Assembly: GCF_016429255.1 (NCBI RefSeq)
Contig: NZ_JAELUG010000025.1
Coordinates: forward strand, 1 to 62,281
Direction of reading: 5' to 3'
DNA length: 62,281 bases
Origin: Rhizobium sp. ASV8
Lineage (GTDB): Bacteria > Pseudomonadota > Alphaproteobacteria > Rhizobiales > Rhizobiaceae
Notes under the pieces: generated by a model
Seen by the model: only the letters and a program-made list of their open reading frames with translations
What the model was told of the DNA's origin: nothing
Databases searched by the model: none
Translations under genes and position numbers: made by a program
Shown: positions 34,833 through 45,292 of the stretch, piece after piece
Numbering within the stretch: position 1 is the first letter of the stretch
How the letters are laid out: each line of letters starts with the position of its first letter

Positions 34833-35603
34833 ATGAGAGTACGATCTTCACGGATGGCGGTTGCCGCATCCGCAATTCTTTTGTTGGCTTCGACAGCTTA
34901 CGCAGAACCTGGCGGTGGAACGGATCACGGCGGTAGCCGGTCTGGCAGTGGCGGGCTGGGCGCAGGTGTGGGTGTTTCCATCGGCGGCATCAATGCCGGT
35001 GTCGGCGCTGGTCTCGGCTCCAACGGATTGAATGCCGGCGTCGGAGCTTCAGTCGGCGGGACGAACGGCGTCAACGCAGGATTGGGTGCTTCCGTATCCG
35101 GAACGAGCGGTGTCAATGCTGGTGTCGGTGCGTCGGTGGGCGGTTCCAGCGGCGTTAACGCCGGCGTTGGAGCTTCTGTCGGCTCCAGCGGCGTCAATGC
35201 GGGCCTCGGAGCCTCGGTTGGTGGATCGGGCGGCATCAATGCCGGTGTGGGTGCATCCGTCGGCGGATCGGGTGTTGGCGTCGGCGTGGGCGTCGGGGTC
35301 GGCAACGGGTCCGGTGGTGGCAGCGGTACCGGCACCGGCGGTGGCACAGGTACGGGAACCGGCACGAGCGGCAGCGGTGGAATAGGCACGGCAAGCGGCG
35401 GCCTTGGAACTGGTTCCGGAAGTTCCGGCTTCAGTACAGGCGCAAGCACTCGCACGCTTGCCGCTTTCCGCAGCATGTCGAGCGCAGAGCAGAAGCGCAT
35501 GCTCATTGCCTGTCGTCAGGTAGCGGCCTCGGGCAATTTCGACTCGGGCCTCGTCAATCTTTGCAAGCTGTTACACAACACAACCCTCGCCGGGCGATTC
35601 TAG
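34833..35603 (+). CDS. Secreted glycine-rich repeat protein
   Basis: A 256-aa exported protein that I do not recognise by name. A signal peptide (MAVAASAILLLASTAYA) is followed by a low-complexity region. Residues about 52-148 hold seven 13-14-residue repeats of the type GVNAGVGASVGGS. These are followed by a GVGVGVG/GTGTGTG tract to about residue 200. A non-repetitive C-terminus follows from about residue 207, with FRSMSSAEQKRMLIACRQV and two Cys. The repeats suggest an extended surface or matrix protein. The conserved-looking C-terminal domain may anchor it. The ATG at 34833 follows GGAGTTTAGTC. Confidence 0.75.
   Translation: MRVRSSRMAVAASAILLLASTAYAEPGGGTDHGGSRSGSGGLGAGVGVSIGGINAGVGAGLGSNGLNAGVGASVGGTNGVNAGLGASVSGTSGVNAGVGASVGGSSGVNAGVGASVGSSGVNAGLGASVGGSGGINAGVGASVGGSGVGVGVGVGVGNGSGGGSGTGTGGGTGTGTGTSGSGGIGTASGGLGTGSGSSGFSTGASTRTLAAFRSMSSAEQKRMLIACRQVAASGNFDSGLVNLCKLLHNTTLAGRF
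34986..35276 (+). repeat. In-frame tandem repeats, 39-42 bp units
   Basis: About seven imperfect units encode the 13-14-residue motif G-[VI]-N-A-G-[VL]-G-A-S-V-G-G-[ST]. Unit length alternates between 39 and 42 bp, always a multiple of three, so the frame is kept. This suggests expansion and contraction under protein-level selection. Confidence 0.8.
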
Positions 35604-35655
35604 CGGCCCCGCTATAAGGCCGTTTTCCAGCGAGCATTGCCTGGAGCAGAATATC

Positions 35656-35690
35656 GGTGCCCATTGCCGTGCGAACCGGTGATGGGCACC
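35656..35690. terminator. Hairpin between convergent genes
   Basis: GGTGCCCAT (35656-35664) pairs perfectly with ATGGGCACC (35682-35690) around a 17-base loop. It lies between the glycine-rich protein gene and the convergent membrane protein gene. There is no T run, so it may be a weak bidirectional terminator. Confidence 0.45.
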
Positions 35691-35714
35691 CACTTGTCTG
35701 CCGGACAGTAAATG

Positions 35715-36335
35715 TCACCAGTCTACATGAGCGACGTTGTCGATTACCTCCCGACTGCGACGCAGCATCTTACCCGGGGCATCGGCCGCCTGGTTCAACA
35801 GATGGCGCGCACCGGCCAACGGGCGAAACCCTACCCTTTCCTCGACGACGGGCGGTGGTTCCTGGTTCACTGACGGTGTCTCGGCCTGTGCATATTCCGG
35901 ATATCCCGCAATCAAAGGGTCGCGCGTTTCGCATTGCGGCAGGCAGCGATCGAAGCGTTCCGCTCCGTCGGCAGCCGCGACCTTGGTCCTTGTCGTGTCG
36001 GGGCGCAAAGCAACGTGCCTGACCGGAGCGACAGCCTTGGCGGTGGCAAAAGGAGATGGTGTCGGGATCGGCACGGCCGTCGCCATCATTTGCCTGACGG
36101 GGCTGGCATCGACAGCGAGTTGCGGCCCATTTGTTGCTTCGTGCTCCAATGACCTGGCGGTGTTGACCGTGATACGGCCGCTGTCGTCGAAGAACCGCAT
36201 TGCGCGTTCGCTGGGTGCTGTTTCGGCAATCAGATAGAGCGCGCCGACCACTGTGCCGCAAACGGCAAGACCGGCACCTAGCCGCCGGGTCACCTCGCTT
36301 TGACCGTTCCACCATCTAACAGGCTGCGTATCCAT
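35715..36335 (-). CDS. Hypothetical one-pass membrane protein
   Basis: A 206-aa protein that I do not recognise. After a short cytoplasmic N-terminus (MDTQPVRWWNGQSEVTRR) there is one hydrophobic segment, LGAGLAVCGTVVGALYLIAE. A long polar, Pro-rich, probably periplasmic part follows. Two Cys in FDRCLPQCETRDP could form a disulfide. No catalytic motif is seen. It is convergent with the glycine-rich protein gene and about 300 bp upstream of, and divergent from, the gene at 36634. Confidence 0.65.
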   Translation of the reverse strand: MDTQPVRWWNGQSEVTRRLGAGLAVCGTVVGALYLIAETAPSERAMRFFDDSGRITVNTARSLEHEATNGPQLAVDASPVRQMMATAVPIPTPSPFATAKAVAPVRHVALRPDTTRTKVAAADGAERFDRCLPQCETRDPLIAGYPEYAQAETPSVNQEPPPVVEERVGFRPLAGARHLLNQAADAPGKMLRRSREVIDNVAHVDW

Positions 36336-36633
36336 AGGTCGCTCCTTTCGACAATCTCTCGGATATGCATTCTCTTGAGAACTATGGCGCAGGTTTTACC
36401 GAAAGATGGCCAATTGCAGGCCTTGTGCAAAGAAATATTGATGGAAATGTGTGGTCGAATCGACTTCACGTTGTAGGGATATATTTCGCTGTTAAGGTTT
36501 ATCCTTAAAATCCTCGGAGTTAATGGCGTGTACCACAAGACAAAACGGTGTTCTTGTGATTTTACTGTGCCGTGGCCCGGGTGGAGCCGAGCCACAATAC
36601 CCTTGTGAAACTTAAGATGATGAATTTCCGCCC
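36336..36633. other. Divergent intergenic region
   Basis: About 300 bp between divergent genes, with AT-rich parts (around 36430-36520) that probably hold the promoters. No gene, strong hairpin or clear operator is seen. Confidence 0.4.
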
Positions 36634-37539
36634 ATGGCATTCACGGCAACTGAACTTGTTCACAACCAGCATTTTCTATCTGCGATGCTGCAGAATGCCC
36701 ATGAACTCATGGCCATCTACAGCGAGAATCCCCGCATAGCCTCGATTATGGCGGCACAGCAGCGGTGGTTGATGGCGCATGCCGGCTTTTCGCTGCACCT
36801 CGGCTACCCTGATGAGCCGATCCCGGGGCTCTATGCCAGTCGCTTCATCGATTTTGCAGTGACGCACGGCATTGCGAGCCGCAATACGGCGGCCGCCTTC
36901 CTGAAGGAAATGCTGGCCTATAAGTTCGTTCAGCCAGTGCAGCGCGGTTCGGATCGACGCATCACCCTGCTGGAGCCCACCCCATTTACATGCGAGTACA
37001 TGATGCGATGGATCCATACCCATCTCATCGTGCTCGATACGCTCGATGGCGGAAACCGCATGGCGACGATTGCCTCGGATCCGGAGGCGACATGGCGCAT
37101 GCACCCCATCCTCGCCAAGCGCATCATAGATAGTGATGTCTTGCGCAATCCCGGAGCGACATTCAACCTGTTCAACTGGGCGACTTCCGGTAGCGTGGTC
37201 ATGGACTATCTCATCTCGCGCATCAGCTCGATCGATTTTGCCGCCGACAAAGTGCTGATCGGTCCGCTCTCCATGAAGGCCATGCAGAACCAGGTCATGA
37301 TCTCCAAGACGCATTTGAAGCGTCTATTCAAGCGAGCCGCAGAATTCGGCAGTGTGGGTTGGGCTGGAGCACCGGGAAAGAGCAGCTTCTGGCTGTCCCA
37401 CACCTTCGTATCCGAGTATTGGAACTATCAAGCCGAGAAGTATGCGATCATCGACGCCGTGAGCCATGCCGTATTCAATATGGCCGAAAGTAACGGCGAA
37501 AGATCGAGTGTCGTGGCTATGGGGCCTGCCAGCGACTGA
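36634..37539 (+). CDS. Uncharacterised protein with winged-helix-like segments
   Basis: A 301-aa soluble protein that I cannot assign to a named family. Residues about 65-110 (GIASRNTAAAFLKEMLAYKF followed by VQPVQRGSDRRITLLEPTPF) look like a winged helix with its beta wing. A second segment around 225-260 (MISKTHLKRLFKRAAEFGSV) could be another HTH. It could be a transcription regulator with duplicated DNA-binding regions. It lies just upstream of the spore-coat-U pilus locus in the same direction, 420 bp away, and may control it. No ribosome binding site of note precedes the ATG. Confidence 0.68.
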   Translation: MAFTATELVHNQHFLSAMLQNAHELMAIYSENPRIASIMAAQQRWLMAHAGFSLHLGYPDEPIPGLYASRFIDFAVTHGIASRNTAAAFLKEMLAYKFVQPVQRGSDRRITLLEPTPFTCEYMMRWIHTHLIVLDTLDGGNRMATIASDPEATWRMHPILAKRIIDSDVLRNPGATFNLFNWATSGSVVMDYLISRISSIDFAADKVLIGPLSMKAMQNQVMISKTHLKRLFKRAAEFGSVGWAGAPGKSSFWLSHTFVSEYWNYQAEKYAIIDAVSHAVFNMAESNGERSSVVAMGPASD

Positions 37540-37718
37540 TTGACCATATTCGCCGTCATGTGAAATCTTTGCGCGTACTTGCTCGCAAAGCGGGTATTGG
37601 CGTCTTATCAACCGATACAGGCGCACACTATTTGTATGTGCCTCGCCCTCCTGACTTGGTCGACTTACGGACTGGATGCTGTCACGGCGACAGCCGCATG
37701 AGTCGGAAGGAGTGAAAC
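37540..37718. other. Region upstream of the pilus locus
   Basis: Part of a 420-bp stretch before the pilin gene; the rest holds the small ORF at 37719-37883 and the AT-rich pilin leader. GCTGTCACGGCGACAGC (37679-37695) is a short hairpin (GCTGTC/GACAGC). No tRNA or larger gene is seen. Confidence 0.4.
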
Positions 37719-37883
37719 ATGTATTCCTACTGTATTTGTGTAAATCATGATGGCTGGCTCAACTTGGCGTTAACCATGTTTTTCAAAAATGACGTTTGTA
37801 TACAAATACATGCTAAGAAATCGCAACTTATACTCACCAACAACACTTTTGATACTTTCCCGGCTCATGCACTCGGTTTCTAG
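37719..37883 (+). CDS. Small ORF (54 aa) with strong Shine-Dalgarno before the pilus operon
   Basis: The frame runs ATG at 37719 to TAG at 37881 and is preceded by GGAAGGAGTGAAAC, an optimal ribosome binding site. The peptide begins MYSYCICVNHDGWLNLALTM and continues with a mixed polar/hydrophobic C-terminal half containing three Cys in total. It is AT-rich compared with the flanks. I do not recognise it. It could be a small regulatory or leader peptide for the pilus locus or a remnant. It contains the 12-bp palindrome at 37795-37806. Confidence 0.4.
   Translation: MYSYCICVNHDGWLNLALTMFFKNDVCIQIHAKKSQLILTNNTFDTFPAHALGF
37795..37806. promoter_or_regulatory. Perfect 12-bp palindrome TTTGTATACAAA
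   Basis: TTTGTATACAAA is a perfect palindrome about 155 bp before the pilin start, and an imperfect half-site TATTTGTGTAAA lies near 37733. TTGTATACAA-like sequences are used by GntR-type and other dimeric regulators. It falls inside the small ORF, so its regulatory role is tentative. Confidence 0.4.
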
Positions 37884-37961
37884 CTCATTGCCAGAATCAA
37901 TAACATATGATTAGTTTCTTATATTCTGACGTATTGGAGAGCATGATTAGGGAGATTGCGA

Positions 37962-38459
37962 ATGCAGAAGATGCTACGCCGTGCCATACTCGTCGGTGTT
38001 GCAACGATCATAGCAGCGCCGTCCGTCATGGCCGCCACAGCAACTGGCAATATGACCGTTACCATCACCATTCAGTCTCAATGCACGATACAGACCGTAG
38101 GCAATCTCAATTTTGGCAACAGTGGCGTCATCACGGCCGATATTGCCCAGACCGCGACCATCGGTGTCCAATGCACATCCGGATCGACCTATAACGTCGG
38201 CCTAAGTGCCGGCGCAGCGCCCAGCGCAACAGTGACTACTCGCCAGATGGTAGGGACAGGGGCAGCGACGATTAACTACGGCCTATACAGAGATAGCGGA
38301 CACACCCAGAACTGGGGTGTTACGATAGGCACCGATACCGTAGCGGGTACCGGCAATGGCAGCGTACAGAACCTTACCGTATATGGTCTGGTTCCACCAC
38401 AATCCACGCCCGCTGCCGGCGTCTATACAGATACGGTGGCAATTACCGTTACCTACTGA
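37962..38459 (+). CDS. Spore coat protein U (SCPU) domain pilin
   Basis: A 165-aa exported subunit of the SCPU family, the major-pilin type of archaic chaperone-usher (Csu-like) pili. The ATG at 37962 follows GGAG at 7 bp. Signal peptide MLRRAILVGVATIIAAPSVM is cleaved after MAA. The domain shows two Cys (SQCTIQTVGNLNFG and GVQCTSGSTYNVGL), INYGLYRDSGHTQNWG, and the C-terminal donor-strand region GVYTDTVAITVTY. It is the first gene of the four-gene locus with chaperone, usher and adhesin. Confidence 0.9.
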   Translation: MQKMLRRAILVGVATIIAAPSVMAATATGNMTVTITIQSQCTIQTVGNLNFGNSGVITADIAQTATIGVQCTSGSTYNVGLSAGAAPSATVTTRQMVGTGAATINYGLYRDSGHTQNWGVTIGTDTVAGTGNGSVQNLTVYGLVPPQSTPAAGVYTDTVAITVTY

Positions 38460-38483
38460 ATCCACTAGACTGAGGAGGCTATC

Positions 38484-39203
38484 ATGCGACGCATGCTGTC
38501 ATGCATTGCCGCGACGACGCTCTTTGTCCTGAGTGCAGATTTCGCCAGCGCCGTCTCATTGCGAGCAGCGCCCACCAATCTCGACCTTGTCGCGCCTACA
38601 AGTACAGGCGTGCTCAACCTGACCAATGACGGCGATCATCCCATAAATGTGCAGGTGCGCGTTTTCAAATGGAGCCAAATAGGCGGTGTCGAGCAGCTCC
38701 AACCGACGACGGACGTCGTAGCCAGCCCACCGGCGACCAAGATGGCGCCGAACGCCCAATATGTGGTTAGGGTGGTGCGAACGAGCAAGGCACCGGTGCG
38801 GGCCGAGGAAACATATCGCGTCATAGTTGATGAATTGCCGGACCCGGGCCGCGCGCGCGCCGGTACAATAACTTTGATTGTACGCCACTCAATCCCTGTC
38901 TTTTTCAGGAATGTGGATGCCAAGGCCGCTGATGTTTCCTGGGCCTTAAGTCGTCAGGGCAACAGTCTTTTTCTAACCGGCAAGAACAACGGCAACAGTC
39001 GTTTTCGTCTGTCGAACATCACCCTCAAGCAAGGAGCCGCTAAAATCGGCAGCCGGGACGGTCTGGTCGGGTACGTTCTTGGGGGGGCCACAATGCAATG
39101 GCCGATCGGGAGCGCGAAATCCCTTTCCGGCGGTACTCTAACTTTGCAAGGCCAAAGCGATCTTGGGCCATTCAATGCCAACATCGCTGTTATCAAGCGT
39201 TAG
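38484..39203 (+). CDS. Periplasmic fimbrial chaperone (PapD-like)
   Basis: A 239-aa PapD-family chaperone that folds and caps pilin subunits in the periplasm. GAGGAGG precedes the ATG and the signal peptide ends near ASA. Landmarks are LRAAPTNLDLVAPTSTGVLN, VRVFKWSQIGGVEQLQPT, PNAQYVVRVVRTSKAP and ETYRVIVDELPDPGRARAG, with a basic residue cleft consistent with chaperones of the archaic class. Its 3' end overlaps the usher gene by 29 bp. It serves the SCPU subunits encoded on either side. Confidence 0.9.
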   Translation: MRRMLSCIAATTLFVLSADFASAVSLRAAPTNLDLVAPTSTGVLNLTNDGDHPINVQVRVFKWSQIGGVEQLQPTTDVVASPPATKMAPNAQYVVRVVRTSKAPVRAEETYRVIVDELPDPGRARAGTITLIVRHSIPVFFRNVDAKAADVSWALSRQGNSLFLTGKNNGNSRFRLSNITLKQGAAKIGSRDGLVGYVLGGATMQWPIGSAKSLSGGTLTLQGQSDLGPFNANIAVIKR

Positions 39204-41589
39204 GGTCGGCACCGTTCTTGTAAGCATCTATCTTTCGGTTTCGGTGCTGCGTGCCCAGGAAGTTCCCAATCCGCCGGCAGCAGTTGTGACCGCTGACCAA
39301 TCTGCTGGCACGCGTGACGTCTATCTTGAAGTATTCATCAGCAACGTCTCGGTGAAGATGATCGGCAATTTCAAACAGCGCCCAAATGGTTCGCTCGCTG
39401 CAACAGCCGGGGAACTGCGCGAGGTCGGCATAAGGCCACCGGCAGGCGCCGATGACAGTAAGCTGATTGAACTCAGTACGCTGCCCGGCCTGTCATACCA
39501 AGTCGACGAGGAGACCCAGCGTCTTTACGTTCAGACAACCGACAAAGGCCGTATGCCTCACGTTATCAACGTCAGGCAACAAGAGGAGAGCAAGATCCCT
39601 GCGCCCCAGTCCGGCTACGGCGCCGTGCTCAACTATTCCCTCTACGCAAGCTCAAATAGCCTTCTGCAGAGCGACTCCAGCATATTCCAGGGAATATCGG
39701 GATCATTCGACGCCCGGATATTCAGTCCATACGGTACGCTCAGCCAGTCCTTCATAGCTGGCTATTCCAACGGCAGCCTCGACGGCGTGACGCGCCTCAA
39801 CACCACTTGGAGCTACTCGGATCCGAAAAACCTCGTCACCTATCGCGCCGGCGACCTGACGACCGGAGGTTTGTCATGGACGCGGCCGGTTTATTTCGGA
39901 GGAATCCAATTCCAACGCAATTTCTCGCTGCGCTCCGATCTGGTGACCGAGCCCCTTCCGGCATTCGCTGGCACTGCTGCAGTCCCTTCGACGCTTGAGA
40001 TCTATACGCAGAATGTCCGAACTTATTCTGGCGATGTTCCTGCTGGGCCGTTCGAGGTGACGAACCTGCCAGCCTTTTCGGGTGGTGGACAAGCGACCGT
40101 CGTCCTTCGCGATAGCCTTGGGCGGGAAACGACCCAGACATTACCGTTCTATTCCTCCAATCTGCTTTTGCGACGCGGCCTCCTAGATTTCTCCGCGGAG
40201 CTCGGTACCCCCCGGCGGGATTTCGGTACGGAATCAGACGACTATGACGGCCGCATCATGGGCGTCGCCACCGCTCGCTACGGGTTGACCGACTGGCTGA
40301 CACTTGAGGGGCATTTCGAGGGTGGCTCGGACCTCCTGAATGGCGGCGCGGGTGTCGCCTTTCCGCTGGGTGCGTGGGGCGTGGCGTCGGTTGCCGGCGC
40401 GGGAAGCAAAAGCGGCGATCGTTCCGGCGCGCTTGTCAATGCCTCACTTGAATTGAACTACGACAAATGGGCTCTCTATGCCCGCATACAGCGCGCCTTC
40501 GACAATTACGATGACATCGCATCCGTTTCCGCCAAGCCGACAAACAGCACGGCGGGGGAGTTCACGATATTCAGCGCCGGCGTGCCCCGCGCTATCGATC
40601 AGGTGACTCTCAGCGTGCCGACGCCATTGGATCTTTCCAGCCTCAACCTTTCCTACACACGGCTTGAAAGCGCCGACGGCACGAAGAATAAGATCGCCAG
40701 CCTTTCCTATAGCCAGACCTTCAAGCACATGACACTCTATGCCACCGCCTTCACCGACCTCGACAATCAGAGCAACTTCGGCGTCTTTGCCGGTCTTTCG
40801 ATCCCCTTCGGCGGCAACATCAACGCAAACACAGGCGTTCAAAGCGGCCCGAACGGTCTCGATGTCGTTGCCGATGTCTCCAAATCGCTACAGCAGGAGG
40901 ACGGCAGTATCGGCTGGCGGCTGCGTACATCGGAGGGGCAAGACACCAACCGGGAGGCGGCAGTCAGCTACCGGGCACCTTTCGCGCAATTCGAGGCCGG
41001 TGTGCAGCAGCAGAATAAGGACGCTCGTGCCACGGCGCGGATGGATGGCGCCATCGCTGTCGCGGGGGGCAGCGTCTTTGCAACCAATCGTATCGATGAT
41101 GCCTTCGCCGTCGTCGATGTCGGTGCCCCCGACGTCGAGGTTCAGCAGCAAAATAGGCCTGTCGGCAAAACGGGTCAGAGCGGCCGAATTTTGGTGCCGA
41201 ATCTGAATTCCTATGAGCCGAACACCGTGTCCATCGACCCCAAGAACCTTCCCGTCGATGCCGATGTACCTGCGACGAAGGAGATCGTCGTTCCGGCGGA
41301 TCGCAGCGGTGTTGTCGTCAAGTTCGGCGTGTCGGAGGCGCCGCAGGCCGCCCTCGTGACGATCGAAGACAAGAACGGCGCGTTCCTCTCCGCCGGGCTT
41401 AGCGGCAAATTGCAGGGCGCGGATGAGGAATTCGTCATCGGCTATGACGGCCAGGCCTATATCCGCGGCCTGCATGGGCAAAACACAATCGAAGTCTCCC
41501 TGGGCGACGGGACGAAGTGCCATGCCCAGTTTGCCTATAAGCCACAGCGCGGGCAGCAGGTCGTTATCGATGGTGTCAGGTGCTTTTAA
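39175..41589 (+). CDS. Outer-membrane fimbrial usher
   Basis: An 804-aa usher protein that forms the secretion pore for chaperone-bound SCPU subunits. The signal peptide ends near LRA, and periplasmic N-terminal-domain sequence (DVYLEVFISNVSVKMIGNFK) follows. The large beta-barrel has repeated aromatic strands such as YRAGDLTTGGLSWTRPVYFG, VPAGPFEVTNLPAFSGGG and ARYGLTDWLTLEGHFEGGSD. The C-terminal domains contain GRILVPNLNSYEPNTVSIDP and GQAYIRGLHGQNTIEVSLGD. The start at 39175 overlaps the chaperone gene. Length and layout are usual for this usher class. Confidence 0.9.
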   Translation: MPTSLLSSVRVGTVLVSIYLSVSVLRAQEVPNPPAAVVTADQSAGTRDVYLEVFISNVSVKMIGNFKQRPNGSLAATAGELREVGIRPPAGADDSKLIELSTLPGLSYQVDEETQRLYVQTTDKGRMPHVINVRQQEESKIPAPQSGYGAVLNYSLYASSNSLLQSDSSIFQGISGSFDARIFSPYGTLSQSFIAGYSNGSLDGVTRLNTTWSYSDPKNLVTYRAGDLTTGGLSWTRPVYFGGIQFQRNFSLRSDLVTEPLPAFAGTAAVPSTLEIYTQNVRTYSGDVPAGPFEVTNLPAFSGGGQATVVLRDSLGRETTQTLPFYSSNLLLRRGLLDFSAELGTPRRDFGTESDDYDGRIMGVATARYGLTDWLTLEGHFEGGSDLLNGGAGVAFPLGAWGVASVAGAGSKSGDRSGALVNASLELNYDKWALYARIQRAFDNYDDIASVSAKPTNSTAGEFTIFSAGVPRAIDQVTLSVPTPLDLSSLNLSYTRLESADGTKNKIASLSYSQTFKHMTLYATAFTDLDNQSNFGVFAGLSIPFGGNINANTGVQSGPNGLDVVADVSKSLQQEDGSIGWRLRTSEGQDTNREAAVSYRAPFAQFEAGVQQQNKDARATARMDGAIAVAGGSVFATNRIDDAFAVVDVGAPDVEVQQQNRPVGKTGQSGRILVPNLNSYEPNTVSIDPKNLPVDADVPATKEIVVPADRSGVVVKFGVSEAPQAALVTIEDKNGAFLSAGLSGKLQGADEEFVIGYDGQAYIRGLHGQNTIEVSLGDGTKCHAQFAYKPQRGQQVVIDGVRCF

Positions 41590-41603
41590 GAGGAGCAGGA
41601 AAA

Positions 41604-42569
41604 GTGTTTCGTTCGATTGCCTTTCTGTTCGTCCTGCTGTTGCCCTCGCTGGTCCTTGCGCAAAGCTGCGCTTTCAGCGTCGCCAACGTAAATTTTGGTC
41701 CCGTCGATACGCTGTCGGGCAATCCAGTCAACACCACGTCGACGCTAAACGTCAGCTGCACCGGCGGCTTGCTGGATATCGGCAAGCGCCTCCTGATCTG
41801 CCCGAATATCGGCGCAGGCAGCGGTGGCGCATCCTCGGCAGCCGCGCGGCAAATGTCGAATGGAACCAATTCATTGAATTATCAGCTTTATTCCGATACC
41901 GGCTACAGCGTAACCTGGGGATCGAGCAGCTGGTCCTATCCATCGCGGGCACCCCCTTATGCCTTGACCATGGCTTTGCTTAGTGGAGGTTCACTGATCG
42001 GTGCTTCAGGTAGCTTGACGGTGTATGCCTCGGCTCTGGGCAGTCAAGCCACGGCAGCGACGGGAGCTTTTACATCGAGCTTCGCGGCTGGCGACACTCC
42101 ATTCATTTATAGCTACAGCAGTGCCACCACCTGCGCGGCTCCCTCAGGAACCTTGGGATCGGCCACGTTCACCGTCAGCGCAAGTGTCGCCGCGAATTGC
42201 CTGATCAACGTCCAGAACATCAACTTCGGCACACAAGGCGTGTTAAGCGCCAATGTCGATGCCACGGGTTCGGTGACCGCGACCTGTACGCCTGGCACGC
42301 CCTATACGATCTCGCTGAACGGCGGGACGGCGAATGCCGCACCGACAGCGCGAAAAATGTCTCAGGGAACCCAGACGGTGACTTATGGCCTATACAAGGA
42401 TTCAAACCGCTCGCAGCCATGGGGCGATGTCAATACACCCGGTAGCACAGTGGCCGGAACGGGGACTGGCACGGCACAGCTTTTGACAGTCTATGGTCGT
42501 GTGCCGCCACAGACGACACCTTCTCCCGGTGCCTATATCGACACGGTCGTCGTCACGCTGACCTACTAA
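41604..42569 (+). CDS. Two-domain spore coat U protein, likely tip adhesin
   Basis: A 321-aa exported protein with two SCPU domains in tandem, about residues 20-180 and 185-321. Each has a Cys pair (CAFSVANVNFGPVDTLSG and ANCLINVQNINFGTQGVLSA) and a YGLYKDSN/YQLYSDTG motif. The C-terminal domain ends GAYIDTVVVTLTY, as in the pilin. The GTG at 41604 follows AGGAGCAGGA and gives signal peptide FRSIAFLFVLLLPSLVLAQ. As last gene of the locus and with an extra N-terminal domain, it resembles the tip adhesin (CsuE-like) of archaic pili. Confidence 0.88.
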   Translation: MFRSIAFLFVLLLPSLVLAQSCAFSVANVNFGPVDTLSGNPVNTTSTLNVSCTGGLLDIGKRLLICPNIGAGSGGASSAAARQMSNGTNSLNYQLYSDTGYSVTWGSSSWSYPSRAPPYALTMALLSGGSLIGASGSLTVYASALGSQATAATGAFTSSFAAGDTPFIYSYSSATTCAAPSGTLGSATFTVSASVAANCLINVQNINFGTQGVLSANVDATGSVTATCTPGTPYTISLNGGTANAAPTARKMSQGTQTVTYGLYKDSNRSQPWGDVNTPGSTVAGTGTGTAQLLTVYGRVPPQTTPSPGAYIDTVVVTLTY

Positions 42570-42653
42570 AGCACGTCGCGATCTTCCAGTTTGGCTCTTT
42601 GCACTCCGGATGGTCGATCTCATGCGGCATTTCCTGGTCGAAACGAAGCTCCC

Positions 42654-44465
<1,812 letters not shown>

Positions 44466-44675
44466 CTGGGGGAGATTACACCAGATTCAGTGGAATCTTC
44501 ACTTAACGAACAGGCTTAAATATTTCTCACGCTGGCGACCAGGTTGCCGGGATAGCCGGTACCGCAAGGCAAGGCGCGATAGGCGACAAAAGCGCCGGAA
44601 TTGCGTCACCAAGGCAGCCTGGATCGCGATGACACACAGGCGCGTCCACCGAATGGCGGACGGTATTCCGGGAGG

Positions 44676-44990
44676 TTAATTCTCGACAAAGACCGCGGGC
44701 ATGAGGTTAGCCCGGGCTGAGTAATGCGGCTGACCGACGACATGCGAAATCATCAGTGCGTAGACGAGGATCGCACCCAGCACGATGGCGATGCCATGGA
44801 ACGGAAGGTTTGTCTTCGAGGGCGGGTCCGCCGATGCCTGCCTGCCTGGATCAATCCGAGGGGGGCTTACCACTGACGCTTCCGCTTTCGAGAAGGGAAG
44901 TAGCAACTCCCTTTCCACGCGCGCTTGCCGCTCAAGCGGCTTGCTGAATCTCCCTATGGGCCTGAACTGGATAATATCGCCCATTTTCAT
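44676..44990 (-). CDS. Small hypothetical membrane protein
   Basis: A 104-aa protein with a polar, basic N-terminal half (MKMGDIIQFRPIGRFSKPLE). One membrane segment follows near residues 68-88 (GIAIVLGAILVYALMISHVV), with a short C-terminal tail outside. I do not recognise it. Two codons at the start have weak ribosome binding. It lies 23 bp after the next small periplasmic protein gene on the same strand and may be co-transcribed with it. Confidence 0.6.
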   Translation of the reverse strand: MKMGDIIQFRPIGRFSKPLERQARVERELLLPFSKAEASVVSPPRIDPGRQASADPPSKTNLPFHGIAIVLGAILVYALMISHVVGQPHYSARANLMPAVFVEN

Positions 44991-45013
44991 ACGGTCCCTT
45001 TTGTGACGCGCAG

Positions 45014-45292
45014 CTACTGGCCATTCTCTATGCTGCTATCATTATCGATGTAGTCAACAGGGACAACGACCTTCTCTGGTCGCTGTTCGCCATGCGGCAC
45101 GATTACGGTGACGATGCAGCTGTTCTCGCCAGGCCTGACCGATAGCAGGCGCCCCTTGGTCTTCGAAAGAACCTCATCGGCAGCATTCGCGCAATCCCGT
45201 ATCTTGTCGCCGGCCCGAACCGCTTTTCCCTGCTCGGCCAGTGCCAAGCCGGAAATCGACAGTCCGAGGATTAATACCGAGATCCTGATCAT
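45014..45292 (-). CDS. Small exported hypothetical protein
   Basis: A 92-aa protein. The start at 45292 gives a clean signal peptide (MIRISVLILGLSISGLALA) cleaved before EQGKAV. The mature part has two Cys (DCANAADEVL and ENSCIVTVIV) that may form a disulfide, and a compact mixed alpha/beta look (KGRLLSVRPGENSC, KVVVPVDYIDND). An in-frame ATG 27 bp upstream would extend it. I do not recognise the family. It is probably co-transcribed with the small membrane protein downstream. Confidence 0.62.
   Translation of the reverse strand: MIRISVLILGLSISGLALAEQGKAVRAGDKIRDCANAADEVLSKTKGRLLSVRPGENSCIVTVIVPHGEQRPEKVVVPVDYIDNDSSIENGQ

Noticed and set aside
34986..35276. Tandem repeats as a possible CRISPR array
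   Set aside because: The units are adjacent, vary in length by whole codons and lie in frame in a secreted protein; there are no spacers and no cas genes.
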